A stretch of 64,000 nt of DNA from Prauserella aidingensis (GTDB taxonomy: Bacteria; Actinomycetota; Actinomycetes; Mycobacteriales; Pseudonocardiaceae). The stretch covers positions 62,001 through 126,000 of the forward strand of contig NZ_JAMTCN010000012.1 in assembly GCF_024171865.1 (NCBI RefSeq), read 5' to 3'. The notes under the pieces are model-generated. The model was not told where the DNA came from. It did no database searches and worked only from the letters and a program-made list of their open reading frames with translations. This document shows, piece by piece, positions 9,632-18,446 of the stretch (the first letter of the stretch is position 1; the number at the start of each line of letters is the position of its first letter). The translations under genes and the position numbers were made by a program.

Positions 9632-10030
9632 TCACTGCGTGATGAGCGAACGACTGGCCAGTTCCGCGGTGTGGAGTTCGCGGCCCAGCTGAGCCGCCAT
9701 CCGCTGCGCGCGGGCCAGTGCGGCGGCCGCCTCGAACGTCGACTGCGCCAGCTCGCCGTAGGCCGCGTCCTCGCCGACGTTGCCCGACCACAGCTGCTGC
9801 TCGAGCCACGTGCCTGCCTCGGGGAGGAACCGAGCCAGGTTCTCCGCGAGCTGCCGCAGGGACCCCAGCACCTCGTGCAGTTCCGCCTCGTGGTCTGCGC
9901 GCGGGTGGCTGCCGCGGCGCGCCGCCCACTGCTGCAGGGTGCGCGTCGCGTCCTCCGCGCGAGCGGCCAGCACGCCGGGGTCGGCCGTGGCGCCCACGTT
10001 CGTCTGGTCGGCGTTGCCGGATGCGGTCAT
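9632..10030 (-). CDS. Hypothetical protein, 132 residues, helical
   Basis: A protein of 132 residues rich in Ala, Glu, Leu and Arg, predicted almost wholly helical (ARAEDATRTLQQWAARRGSH, LHEVLGSLRQLAENLARFLP, FEAAAALARAQRMAAQLGRE). There is no signal peptide or membrane segment. I do not recognise a named family. It stands alone, with about 250 bases without a gene upstream (10031-10277), in which I see nothing clear. The helical heptad pattern would fit an oligomer or a WXG-like or phasin-like helical bundle, but that is speculation. Confidence 0.6.
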   Translation of the reverse strand: MTASGNADQTNVGATADPGVLAARAEDATRTLQQWAARRGSHPRADHEAELHEVLGSLRQLAENLARFLPEAGTWLEQQLWSGNVGEDAAYGELAQSTFEAAAALARAQRMAAQLGRELHTAELASRSLITQ

Positions 10031-10277
10031 GACTGTTCCCTACGGTCTCGACACAAAGATCGGTGAAGGCACGAACAAGCGTGAATCGGGGCCGGAAAAC
10101 CTCCGGAAAATCCGTGCTTCCGCCCACGTTAACGTCGAGTAGCCAGGGTTTCTGCCGCGATGTGGCGAAGCTCAAGTTTTGCCCGGACTCGGCAGTCGGC
10201 ACCGATTCCTGCCCGATCCACCGACGAACGAAGATCGAATTCCGCGGAAACCGCGTGACTCCGTTCGCGGATTCGCA

Positions 10278-11513
10278 TCAGCTCGGGACCGTGTCGTCGG
10301 GCCCACCGCGGGCGAGCCGGGCGAGCACGTCGAGTGCGTCGGTGAGCACGGGTTCCGGCGGCGCCGCCAGTGCGAGCCGCACCGCGGACGGCGCATGTCC
10401 CTCTCCGACCGTGAACGATGCCGCGGGGCTGACTGCGATGCCGCTCCGGGCCGCCGCGGCGACGAACGTGTCCGCCCGCCACGCCGCGGGAAGTTCCCAC
10501 CAGCAGTGATACGCGCGAGCATCGGAACGTATCGCGAACCCGTCCAGCCGACAGCGCACGAGTTCCTGCCGCCGGACCGCGTCGGCGCGCTTTCCCGCCA
10601 CGAGCCGGTCGAGCGTGCCGTCGACGATCCAGCGCGTGGCGGCGTCCAGCGCGAATCCGTTCGCAGCCCACCCGCCGCACCGCAGCGCCCGTGCGACGTC
10701 GTCCCACCGGCCCCGTGGCACGGCGACGAATCCGAGAGTCAGCCCTGGCGCGATCCGTTTCGACAAACTGTCCACGATGATCGTGTTCTCCGGAATGTGG
10801 TCGGCCAATCGCACTTCGTCACAGAGAAACGCGTTCACCCGGTCCTCGATCACCGGAACCCCGCGGTCCCGAACCACCTCGGCGAACGCGGTTTTCCGCT
10901 CCTGCGACATGGTCGATCCGAGCGGGTTCTGCAGCGCGGGCTGGACGTACACGGCATCGACACCTGCCCGCTCGAGCACGTCGGGGCGGATGCCCTCCTC
11001 GTCCAGGTCGAGGGGTACGAGTGTGACGCCGCGGTTCGCCGCGATTCGACGGACGACCGGGTACGTCAGCGCCTCCACCCCGAGCTGGCCACCCGTGGGC
11101 ACGAGTGCCGCGATCGCGGCGGCGATCGCCTGCCTTCCGTTGCCCGCGAACAGCACATCCTCCGGGTCGATGTCGCCGAGCAGGCCCGCGGCGGCCCGCC
11201 GCGCCTCCGCCGTGCCCTCGACGGGCACCGGCGCCGACGCCGCGTCGAACGCAGCGGGCCGGATCGCGTCCGCCAGGCCACGGGCCAGCAGTTCCGACTG
11301 TCCGGGCAGTGACGGAAAGTTCAGTTCGAGATCCACTCGCGCCCGCGCCGGCTCCCCGCCGGACGGATCGACGGCAGGCGCGGCCGCCCGGACGAACGTG
11401 CCCCGGCCCACCTCCCCGACGACGAGACCGCGTCGGGTCAGTTCCGCATAGACGCGGGCCGCCGTCGAAGCGGCGATGCCGTGATCGCGCGCGAACCGGC
11501 GCTGCGGCGGCAA
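10278..11513 (-). CDS. MocR/GntR-type PLP-fold transcriptional regulator, 5'-truncated
   Basis: A MocR-type protein: a GntR winged helix fused to a fold-type-I aminotransferase domain. The reading frame starts at a TTG and opens directly with LPPQRRFARDHGIAAST, the second helix of the HTH; the usual 30-40 residues before it are missing in all frames, and an in-frame TGA lies five codons upstream. The rest is intact: RRGLVVGEVGRGTFVR (wing), then the PLP domain with YVQPALQNPLG and the Schiff-base lysine in VDSLSKRIAPGLTLGF. It may be a recent pseudogene or act without full DNA binding. The break coincides with a ten-base repeat. Confidence 0.75.
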   Translation of the reverse strand: MPPQRRFARDHGIAASTAARVYAELTRRGLVVGEVGRGTFVRAAAPAVDPSGGEPARARVDLELNFPSLPGQSELLARGLADAIRPAAFDAASAPVPVEGTAEARRAAAGLLGDIDPEDVLFAGNGRQAIAAAIAALVPTGGQLGVEALTYPVVRRIAANRGVTLVPLDLDEEGIRPDVLERAGVDAVYVQPALQNPLGSTMSQERKTAFAEVVRDRGVPVIEDRVNAFLCDEVRLADHIPENTIIVDSLSKRIAPGLTLGFVAVPRGRWDDVARALRCGGWAANGFALDAATRWIVDGTLDRLVAGKRADAVRRQELVRCRLDGFAIRSDARAYHCWWELPAAWRADTFVAAAARSGIAVSPAASFTVGEGHAPSAVRLALAAPPEPVLTDALDVLARLARGGPDDTVPS

Positions 11514-11525
11514 CCGCCGCTGAGC

Positions 11526-11816
11526 TCACACCGCGACGGCGCGCACGGGGCGGTACGGCCCCGGGTGTGCCGAGAACCACGACGCACCCCGCACGACGGC
11601 ATCCTTGTACGACGCGGCCGCCCGCCCGGTCAGGATCATCCGATGTGGACTGTCATCGCCGTCGACGGCCTGGATCACGCCGCTGCTCCTCCCGAGGCTG
11701 ATGCATTGGTTGACGTACCGAAAACGCAGGTGGGCCGGCTCACGCCCCGCCAACCTGCCCACCACGCGCCTCCTCGATGAGGTGTACGTACTCGTCGGCG
11801 ACGGACACCCCGTCAC
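11526..11816 (-). CDS. Doubtful small open frame, 96 residues
   Basis: This frame fills the gap between the truncated MocR gene and clpC. The C-terminal half (HRMILTGRAAASYKDAVV, then GASWFSAHPGPYRPVRAV) looks protein-like, while the N-terminal half is Arg/Ser-rich and poor. I recognise no family. It ends in the TGA that also closes the frame just upstream of MocR. It could be a small gene, a fragment of a lost gene, or non-coding. If it is not a gene, bases 11514-11829 hold only the ten-base repeat AACCGCCGCT at both ends. Confidence 0.25.
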   Translation of the reverse strand: MTGCPSPTSTYTSSRRRVVGRLAGREPAHLRFRYVNQCISLGRSSGVIQAVDGDDSPHRMILTGRAAASYKDAVVRGASWFSAHPGPYRPVRAVAV

Positions 11817-11829
11817 CGTAAACCGCCGC

Positions 11830-14421
11830 TCAGACCTCGGCGCGCTCGACGACGTCGAACGTCAGACCGTCGTCACCGACGTCGACACGCACCGTCGCTC
11901 CCTCGGCGATCTCCCCGCCGAGCAGCATCCGGGACAGCACGTTGTCGACCTCGCGCTGGATCGTGCGCCGCAGCGGACGGGCGCCGTACTCCGGCTGGTA
12001 CCCGGCGTCCGCCAGCCAGCGCACGGCCTCCTGAGTGACGTCCACCTCGACGTCCTGCGCCCGCGCCTTGCGCCGCGTCTCCTCCAGCAGCAACGAGGTC
12101 ACCTGCTCCAGCTGGTCCGAGGTGAGCTTGCGGAAGACGATGATCTCGTCGATCCGGTTGAGGAACTCCGGCCGGAAGTTGTCGCGCAGCCTGCGCATCA
12201 GCCGTTCCCGGAGCGGCTCGTCCCCGTCGTCCCCGCTGGCCGCCGCGAACCCGAGGGCGCCCTGGGTCCCGCTCAGCACGAGTTCCGACCCGATGTTGCT
12301 CGTCATGATCAGCACCGTGTTGGTGAAGTTCACCGTGCGGCCGCGGCCGTCGGTGAGCCTGCCGTCGTCGAGGACCTGCAACAGGACGTTGAACACCTCG
12401 GGGTGGGCCTTCTCGATCTCGTCGAGCAGCACCACCGAGTACGGCGTGCGCCGGACAGCCTCGGTGAGCTGGCCCGCCTCCTCGTAACCGACGTAGCCCG
12501 GCGGGGCCCCGATCAGCCGGGAGACGGTGTGCCGTTCGCCGTACTCCGACATGTCGAGCCGGATCATGCGGTCGTCGTCTCCGAACAGCGCCTCGGCGAG
12601 GGCCCGGGCGAGCTCGGTCTTGCCCACACCGGTCGGCCCGAGAAACAGGAAGCTGCCGGACGGCCGATCGGGTTCGGCCAGACCCGCCCGGGTGCGGCGG
12701 ACGGCCTCCGAGATCGCCTCCACCGCCTCGTCCTGGCCGATGACGCGGCTGTGCAGGTGCTGTTCCAGGTTGAGCAGTCGCTCGCGCTCCTCCTGGGTCA
12801 GCTGCGCCACCGGGATGCCGGTCAGTCGTGACACGATCTCCGCGATGTCGACGGAGCCGACCTCGGCCTCACCCGACGGCCGGTCCTCGTTGCGCGCCTG
12901 CTCGATGCGTTCCCGCAGTTCGTTGATCTCGTCCCGCAACGACGACGCCCGCTCGTAGTGCTCCTCGCTCACCGCCTGATCCCGGTCGCGGGACAACTGG
13001 TCGAGGCGGTCCTGCATCTCCGTCAGCCCTTCGGGGCGCCGCGCCGAGCGCATGCGCACCCGCGCGCCCGCCTGGTCGATGAGGTCGATCGCCTTGTCGG
13101 GCAGGTGCCGGTCGGTGACGTACCGGTCGGACATCGTGACCGCGGCGCCCAGCGCCTCGTCGGTGAACCGCACCTGGTGATGCGCCTCGTACTGGTCCCG
13201 CAGGCCGTGCAGGATCTTCAGCGCGTCCTCGCACGTCGGCTCCGTCACGAGGATCGGCTGGAACCGGCGTTCGAACGCCGGATCGGTCTCGATGTTGGTG
13301 CGGTACTCGTCCAGCGTCGTCGCCCCGACGATGTGCAACTCGCCCCTGGCCAGCGCGGGCTTGAGCATGTTGCTCGCACCCATGGATCCTTCCGACGACC
13401 CCGCGCCCACGACCATGTGCAGCTCGTCGATGAACACGATCAGTTCGTCGCGGTGTTCGCGGATCTCGTCCAACAGTGCCGTCATCCGCTCCTCGAAGTC
13501 ACCGCGGTACCGCGTGCCCGCGACCATCGCCGTGAGATCCAGCTGCACCACCCGGCGGTCACCGAGGATGTCCGGCACCTGCCGGTCCGAGATGCGCTGG
13601 GCGAGGCCCTCCACGATGGCGGTCTTGCCGACGCCCGCCTCGCCGATCAGCACCGGGTTGTTCTTGGTGCGGCGCGACAGCACCTCGATGGTCTGTTCGA
13701 TCTCGGTGTCCCTGCCGACCACCGGGTCGAGTTCGCCGCCTGCGGCCAGTGCCGTGAGGTCGCGGCCGTACTGGTCGAGCGTCGGCGTGTTTCCCGAGGT
13801 GCCGCTGCTCGACGCCCCGGAACCGCCACCGCGGGCGGTCGTCTGCCCGGGCTGCGACGTCGTGGCGGCTCCGCCCGGATCGGGACCCGCCAACGCGCGA
13901 CGGATCGTCTCGGGCGTCACGCCCGCGTCGCCGAGCATCCGCCCCGCCGGGGAGTCCTGGTGCGCGACGAGCGCCAGCAGCACGTGCTCGGGGCCGATGT
14001 AGCTGGAGCGCAACTGCCGGGAGATCTGGTGGGCGTCCATGAGGATCCGTTTGGCACCGGGCGTGAGGATCGGTGCGGTCGCCGGGCCGCTCTGCGACCG
14101 ACTCCGGTCGTCGACGCCCTGGTCACCGCTCCGGGTCGCGAGCGCGTCGGGGTCGCCACCCGCACGCTGGACGAGTTCGCGGCTGCTCGGCACCTGGGTC
14201 GCGCCCCAGAGCAGGTGGGTCGAGTCGAGCTCGCCGCGGCCCTGCTTGCCGACCTGCTGCACCGCGGCCGACAGCAGCGCCAGCGCCTGTTCACTCATCA
14301 ACCGCGTGATGCCCAACGGGGCCTGCCTGCCGGGGACCGAGCCGCGACTCGACCCGCCGAAGAACTGGGCGAGAAACTGATCGAACGGGCTCGGACCGGG
14401 TTCGCCGAAGAAGCCGGACAT
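11830..14421 (-). CDS. ClpC-like AAA+ unfoldase (ATP-dependent Clp protease ATP-binding subunit)
   Basis: An 863-residue Hsp100 protein with an N-terminal leader ([20 protein letters not shown]), a Clp N-domain pair (about 50-170), a first AAA+ module (Walker [10 protein letters not shown], Walker B VFIDELH), a short UVR-like middle segment ([20 protein letters not shown]) and a second AAA+ module ([25 protein letters not shown]). The short middle segment argues for ClpC and against ClpB, and GALGF in the second module sits where the ClpP-docking tripeptide is found. It should unfold proteins for ClpP. The leader resembles phase-associated IDR-type starts of ClpC2-like paralogues. A strong GGAGGAGG site precedes the ATG at 14421. 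Confidence 0.88.
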   Translation of the reverse strand: MSGFFGEPGPSPFDQFLAQFFGGSSRGSVPGRQAPLGITRLMSEQALALLSAAVQQVGKQGRGELDSTHLLWGATQVPSSRELVQRAGGDPDALATRSGDQGVDDRSRSQSGPATAPILTPGAKRILMDAHQISRQLRSSYIGPEHVLLALVAHQDSPAGRMLGDAGVTPETIRRALAGPDPGGAATTSQPGQTTARGGGSGASSSGTSGNTPTLDQYGRDLTALAAGGELDPVVGRDTEIEQTIEVLSRRTKNNPVLIGEAGVGKTAIVEGLAQRISDRQVPDILGDRRVVQLDLTAMVAGTRYRGDFEERMTALLDEIREHRDELIVFIDELHMVVGAGSSEGSMGASNMLKPALARGELHIVGATTLDEYRTNIETDPAFERRFQPILVTEPTCEDALKILHGLRDQYEAHHQVRFTDEALGAAVTMSDRYVTDRHLPDKAIDLIDQAGARVRMRSARRPEGLTEMQDRLDQLSRDRDQAVSEEHYERASSLRDEINELRERIEQARNEDRPSGEAEVGSVDIAEIVSRLTGIPVAQLTQEERERLLNLEQHLHSRVIGQDEAVEAISEAVRRTRAGLAEPDRPSGSFLFLGPTGVGKTELARALAEALFGDDDRMIRLDMSEYGERHTVSRLIGAPPGYVGYEEAGQLTEAVRRTPYSVVLLDEIEKAHPEVFNVLLQVLDDGRLTDGRGRTVNFTNTVLIMTSNIGSELVLSGTQGALGFAAASGDDGDEPLRERLMRRLRDNFRPEFLNRIDEIIVFRKLTSDQLEQVTSLLLEETRRKARAQDVEVDVTQEAVRWLADAGYQPEYGARPLRRTIQREVDNVLSRMLLGGEIAEGATVRVDVGDDGLTFDVVERAEV

Positions 14422-14497
14422 CGACAGCCTCCTCCTTACCGATGGCGGAATCTGCCCGGCACGGCTACCCACTGAGCCGAGGTGTCAACCAGCCCGC

Positions 14498-14688
14498 GTG
14501 TTGCGGATCCCCGGGGCCCGTCGTGTTGCAGGTTCCGGTGCCCGTGTTGCGGATTCCGGGGCGCGTGTTGCGTTCTCCGGGGACCGTGTTGCGGATTCAC
14601 GGGGCCATGTTGTGCTCTCGGGGGCCGTGTTGTGCTCTCGGGGACCGTGTTGCGGATCCCGGGGCGCGTGTTGCGGATTCACAGGGCG
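14498..14688. repeat. 21-bp tandem repeat array 1 (nine units)
   Basis: Nine contiguous imperfect units, each starting GTGTTGC (or GTGTTGT) and ending in a CCGGGG-type block, begin at 14498, 14523, 14544, 14565, 14586, 14607, 14627, 14647 and 14668. The period is 21 bases with two units of 20 and a longer first one. Units abut without spacers. The array fills the 382-base gap between the araC stop and the clpC start; the rest of the gap (14422-14497, 14689-14803) shows nothing clear apart from the clpC ribosome site. Related arrays lie at 16312-16437 (opposite orientation) and 52898-52925. Confidence 0.92.
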
Positions 14689-14803
14689 TCGGGGTGCGCG
14701 TGCCCTGCATCCAACATCGCATGTTCTGCACCCCGGCACGCGACGTCGCGGGCGGGACGGACGTCGGCCTGCTCGCCACCGCTCGTCACTGCGCCGCCAC
14801 GGG

Positions 14804-15727
14804 TCAGTCGGTCGCCGCTCGCCGGAACTCGCTGGGGTTGACGCCACGGACCCGCTTGAACGCCGCACTGAACCCGAACGGATCGGAATAGCCGACCGCG
14901 TGCGCAACGTCGGCGATCGTCGCCGAACTCCGCTCGACCAACAACTCCGCGGCAAGCGTCATCCGCCACCGCGTGAGGTACGTCGACGGCGGTTCACCCA
15001 TGATGTCGGCGAATCGCTGTGCGAGGGTCGAACGCGACACGCGAGCGCGATCCGCCAGCGAGGCGACCGTCCACGGCGCCACAGGGTCGGCGTGGATCGA
15101 CCGCAGCGCCTCGCCGACGACCGGGTCGTGCTGCGCCGCCCACCACGCAGGCGGGTCGGTGTCGGGCCGGTCGAACCACTCGCGCAACGTGCAGACCAGC
15201 ATCCAGTCGAGCAGTCGGTCGAGGACGACCTGCTGGCCCGGCCGGTCGATCGACACCTCGTCCGCGACGTGGTCCAGCACACCGTCCCCGGTACCGCCAC
15301 CGTCCACACGCAACACGTCGGGGAGTGTTTCCAGCAGCGTGCGGCTGATCTCGCCATGTACCGGATAGGCGCCGACGATCAACGTCACGCCGCCCTCGCC
15401 GGTGTCGTGCCACCCGCGGCGATGCCGTGTTCCGCCCTCGCCGGGGACTGCACAATGCTGCCCGCAGTCGACCGGCTCGGCGCCGGTGTCGACGTCGTCG
15501 ACGAAGCCGAACGGCTCCGGACCGCGGACGACGACCGTGTCGCGATCACGCAGCGGCACCGGCCGCCCGCCGTCCGGGACGATCCACCCCGCTCCGCCGA
15601 GCACCGTGCACAAGGTCAGCGGTGCACCGTCCACGAACCGCAACGACCACGGCGGTGTCAGGACCGAGCTGCCGAAGAGCGATCCGTGTGCACGCACGCC
15701 GCGGATCAGATCGTCGAAGACATCCAC
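14804..15727 (-). CDS. AraC-family regulator with N-terminal cupin domain
   Basis: A protein of about 307 residues with an N-terminal cupin-type sensor (VDVFDDLIRGVRAHGSLF onward, with WSLRFVDGAPLTLC) and a C-terminal pair of AraC HTH motifs (WTVASLADRARVSRSTLAQR and IADVAHAVGYSDPFGFSAAF, then KRVRGVNPSEFRR). The cupin part matches the 'AraC_binding cupin_6' type found in regulators next to small oxidoreductases. A GTG at 15727 fits the family start; an ATG at 15751 adds eight residues. It diverges from the PPOX gene, its likely target, and the 82-base gap would hold both promoters. Confidence 0.88.
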   Translation of the reverse strand: MDVFDDLIRGVRAHGSLFGSSVLTPPWSLRFVDGAPLTLCTVLGGAGWIVPDGGRPVPLRDRDTVVVRGPEPFGFVDDVDTGAEPVDCGQHCAVPGEGGTRHRRGWHDTGEGGVTLIVGAYPVHGEISRTLLETLPDVLRVDGGGTGDGVLDHVADEVSIDRPGQQVVLDRLLDWMLVCTLREWFDRPDTDPPAWWAAQHDPVVGEALRSIHADPVAPWTVASLADRARVSRSTLAQRFADIMGEPPSTYLTRWRMTLAAELLVERSSATIADVAHAVGYSDPFGFSAAFKRVRGVNPSEFRRAATD

Positions 15728-15809
15728 CCCGCCGACAGTAGACGAATACACAGGCGATTCGGCGTTCTATCTATGGGATCGTCCGAACGATTGGGCTTCA
15801 CTGGGGTAC

Positions 15810-16250
15810 ATGAGCATGGACACCGCGTCACCCGCATCGTCTTTGACGGCCGACGACCTGGCGTTTCTCCGCCGCCCACTGCAGGGGTTCTTCACCGTTG
15901 CGGCCGGACCACTCCCACCGCAGCCCCGACCGCTGTGGTTCGAGGCGGCCGACGACGGCACGATCCAGCTGTTCACCGACCCGGACGCACCGAAGGTACG
16001 GCGACTGCGGCAGGATCCACGCGCCTCGATCGTCGTCGCCTCACCGGTGGGCGAGCCCGAACACTGGGTGTCGGTGGCGGGCCCGGTCACGCTCGCGTCC
16101 GAGGGCGCGCACGCGCTGCTGGAACGCCTCGCCGCCCGGTACTGGGACCTCGACGACCCCGCGCGCGCCGCCCAGCTCGCCGAGATGCGCACGGCGGACT
16201 GGTTGCGGATCGCGGTCCACCCCGCGTCCGTCCGCCGCGTGGCCGGGTGA
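15810..16250 (+). CDS. Pyridoxamine 5'-phosphate oxidase-like flavin/F420-binding protein
   Basis: A 146-residue split-barrel protein of the PPOX superfamily. Typical features are the opening DDLAFLRRPLQGFFTVAAG, LWFEAADDGTIQLFTDPDA, KVRRLRQDPRASIVVASP and EHWVSVAGPVTL, and the C-terminal WLRIAVHPASVRRVAG. Members bind FMN or F420 and reduce varied small molecules or act on haem or vitamin B6. Which cofactor is used cannot be told here, though F420 is common in actinobacteria. The ATG at 15810 is chosen; 15816 is also possible. It diverges from araC and converges on lpdA. Confidence 0.85.
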   Translation: MSMDTASPASSLTADDLAFLRRPLQGFFTVAAGPLPPQPRPLWFEAADDGTIQLFTDPDAPKVRRLRQDPRASIVVASPVGEPEHWVSVAGPVTLASEGAHALLERLAARYWDLDDPARAAQLAEMRTADWLRIAVHPASVRRVAG

Positions 16251-16311
16251 CGACTCCCGGGCGCAACCGCACCCCACGCCGCGAGAAGCGACGGCCGTCG
16301 ACGGGGCATAT

Positions 16312-16437
16312 TCGCTCCCCGGAACGCAACACAGTCCCCCGAAGGCGCAACACGGCCCCGGGAAACCGCAACACGGGCCCGCGAAGGCGCAACACGGGCC
16401 CCTGGAACTGCAACACGCGGGGTCGGGTGCAGGACAC
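16312..16437. repeat. 21-bp tandem repeat array 2 (inverse orientation to array 1)
   Basis: The word GCAACAC occurs at 16326, 16347, 16368, 16389 and 16410, exactly 21 bases apart, with CCCC and GAA blocks between, and a decayed sixth unit ends near 16437. It is the reverse complement of the array 1 unit. It lies between the 3' ends of the converging PPOX and lpdA genes. Confidence 0.92.
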
Positions 16438-16469
16438 GCGGCCGGGTGGCATTCGCGCACCCGGCCGCG
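16437..16469. terminator. Bidirectional terminator between PPOX and lpdA
   Basis: A perfect 12-base stem (CGCGGCCGGGTG with its complement) around a nine-base loop, directly after repeat array 2 and 11 bases before the lpdA stop codon. Confidence 0.8.
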
Positions 16470-16480
16470 GTTCGCGACCG

Positions 16481-17881
16481 TCACATGTTGATCATGTGGC
16501 CGGCGAGGCCGTGGACGGCCTCCTTGACGGCCTCGCCGAGCGTCGGGTGGGCGTGCACGTTGCGGGCGACCTCGTGCACCGTCAGGTCCCACTGCTGCGC
16601 GAGGGTCAGTTCCGGCAGCAGTTCGGTGACTTCCGGGCCGATCAGGTGGGCGCCGAGGAGCTCGCCGTACGCGGAGTCGGCGATCACCTTGACGAACCCG
16701 ACCGGTTCGGCGAGGCCGTGCGCCTTGCCGTTCGCGGTGAACGGGAACTTCTGCACCTGCACGTCGTGGCCCGCGTCGCGCGCCTGCTGTTCGGTGAGCC
16801 CGAACGAGGCGATCTGCGGCTGGCAGTACGTCGCGCGGGGGATCATGCGGAAGTCGAGTTCCATCGTCTCGACGTCGGCGATGGTCTCCGCGGCGATCAT
16901 GGCCATCGACTCGGCGGCGTGGGCAAGCATGAGCTTCGCCGTCACGTCACCGATCGCGAAGATGTGCCCCGCGTTGGTGCGGCCGCGGCCGTCGACGTCG
17001 ATCGCGCCGCGCTCGGTGAGCTGCACGCCGGCGTTCTCCAGCCCGAAGCCCTCGACGTTCGGTGCGAAGCCCATGGCCTGCAGCACCTTGTCGGCCTCGA
17101 GCACCTGCTGCTGGCCATTCTTCGACACGGTCACCCGCACGCCCGTGCCGTTGTCCTCGATGGACTCGACCTTCGTGGACGTCAGCACCTCGACGCCGAG
17201 CTTGCGGTACCGGCGCGCCAGCTCGGCCGACACCTCTTCGTCCTCGCCGGGCACCATGCGGTCGGCGAACTCGACCATGGTGACCTTGACGCCGTAGTTG
17301 TGCAGCACGTACGCGAACTCGACACCGATCGCACCGGCGCCGGCGACGACGATGCTGTCCGGCAGCTCCTCGGCGAGGATCTGTTCCTCGTAGGTGACGA
17401 CGTTCTGGCTGCGCTGCGTGCCGGGGAGCAACTTCGGGCTGGCACCCGAGGCGATGATGCAGTGGTCGAACGTGACCGTGTCGGTCTCGCCGTCCGCGCG
17501 CCGCACGTCGATGGAGTTCGGGCCGGTGAACGAACCGCGGCCGTTGAACTGGGTGATGGCATTCTTCTTCATCAGGTAGTGAATGCCCTTGACGCGGCCG
17601 TCGGCGACCTTGCGGCTGCGCTGGTAGGCCGCGCCGTAGTCGAAGGTGACCTCGCCGGTCGTCTGGATGCCGAAGGTCTTGGCCTCGGACGTGAACAGGT
17701 GCGCCAGCTCCGCGTTCCGCAGCAGCGCCTTCGACGGGATGCAGCCCACGTTCAGGCACACACCGCCCCAGTAGCGCTCCTCGATGACGGCGGTGTCGTA
17801 CCCGAGCTGGGCAGCTCGGACGGCGGCGGTGTACCCGCCGGGACCGGCACCCAGGACCACAACGTCGAAGTGTTCGCTCAT
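16481..17881 (-). CDS. lpdA: Dihydrolipoyl dehydrogenase (E3)
   Basis: A 466-residue flavoprotein that reoxidises dihydrolipoamide with NAD in 2-oxoacid dehydrogenase complexes. It starts [20 protein letters not shown] (FAD site) and has the redox-active disulfide in [13 protein letters not shown], the NAD site [16 protein letters not shown], the second FAD motif [17 protein letters not shown], and the catalytic His-Glu pair in [13 protein letters not shown] near the C-terminus. Length and motifs are normal. In related actinobacteria this is the main housekeeping Lpd. It stands alone, with a terminator on each side. Confidence 0.96.
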   Translation of the reverse strand: MSEHFDVVVLGAGPGGYTAAVRAAQLGYDTAVIEERYWGGVCLNVGCIPSKALLRNAELAHLFTSEAKTFGIQTTGEVTFDYGAAYQRSRKVADGRVKGIHYLMKKNAITQFNGRGSFTGPNSIDVRRADGETDTVTFDHCIIASGASPKLLPGTQRSQNVVTYEEQILAEELPDSIVVAGAGAIGVEFAYVLHNYGVKVTMVEFADRMVPGEDEEVSAELARRYRKLGVEVLTSTKVESIEDNGTGVRVTVSKNGQQQVLEADKVLQAMGFAPNVEGFGLENAGVQLTERGAIDVDGRGRTNAGHIFAIGDVTAKLMLAHAAESMAMIAAETIADVETMELDFRMIPRATYCQPQIASFGLTEQQARDAGHDVQVQKFPFTANGKAHGLAEPVGFVKVIADSAYGELLGAHLIGPEVTELLPELTLAQQWDLTVHEVARNVHAHPTLGEAVKEAVHGLAGHMINM

Positions 17882-17945
17882 GGCGGCGATTATGCCCCGG
17901 ACCACACCACGTCGCCGCCACCCCGGCCGCGGGCGTGACGTGGGT

Positions 17946-17980
17946 CGCTCTGCCGGGCCGACCGCAGACCCGGCAGAGCG
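17946..17980. terminator. Terminator downstream of the deazaflavin oxidoreductase gene
   Basis: A perfect 12-base stem (CGCTCTGCCGGG and complement) with an 11-base loop, 11 bases after the stop of the leftward gene at 17991 and just before the lpdA start. Confidence 0.8.
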
Positions 17981-17990
17981 TTCGTACAGG

Positions 17991-18404
17991 TCAGGCGGGG
18001 TCGAGCAGTACCACGGGGATGTCGCGGTTGGTCTTGGCGGTGTAGTCGTCGTAGGAGGGCCACACGGCTGCCATCACGGGCCACAGCTCGGCCTTCTCGT
18101 CGGCGCTCGCGGTACGGGCCACGGCGTCGAACTTCTCGGCGCCGACCTGCACCTTCACGTTCGGGTCCGCGACGAGGTTCTTGTACCAGCCGGGGTTGTC
18201 CGGCGCGCCGCCGTTGGAGGCGACGACGACGTACGACTCCCCGTGCGTCTGGTAGATCAGCGCCGACTTGCGCGGCTCACCGGTCTTGCGCCCGGTGGTG
18301 GTCAGGACCAGCGTCGGTGCGCCGTTCTGCCACACGTGGCCGACCTCGCCGTCGGTCTCCTCGTACTTCTGGACGTGTTCGTCACCGAACAGCACGTCAC
18401 TCAT
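17991..18404 (-). CDS. Deazaflavin (F420)-dependent nitroreductase family protein
   Basis: A 137-residue protein of the DDN family, split-barrel enzymes using F420H2. Recognisable parts are [40 protein letters not shown] and [20 protein letters not shown]. In Mycobacterium the relative Ddn reduces menaquinone and activates nitroimidazoles; the substrate here is unknown. An ATG at 18404 gives the family N-terminus ([19 protein letters not shown]). It lies 42 bases downstream of the threonine-dehydratase-like gene on the same strand and may be its co-transcribed neighbour. Confidence 0.9.
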   Translation of the reverse strand: MSDVLFGDEHVQKYEETDGEVGHVWQNGAPTLVLTTTGRKTGEPRKSALIYQTHGESYVVVASNGGAPDNPGWYKNLVADPNVKVQVGAEKFDAVARTASADEKAELWPVMAAVWPSYDDYTAKTNRDIPVVLLDPA

Positions 18405-18446
18405 CGCCTGCCCCTTCGTCATGCGTCGGCTGGGTCTGCTCCCTCC

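Noticed and set aside
10819-11580. Alternative frame overlapping the mocR gene that might supply its missing N-terminus
   Set aside because: The translated sequence is Arg/Gly-rich and lacks the GntR helix; a simple frameshift does not restore the protein.
14498-14688. Possible CRISPR array
   Set aside because: Units of 20-21 bases abut without unique spacers and no cas gene is present.
14498-17938. Very long open frame across clpC promoter, araC and lpdA on the plus strand
   Set aside because: It is antisense to lpdA and araC, low-complexity in the repeat array, and reflects the high GC of codon position three.
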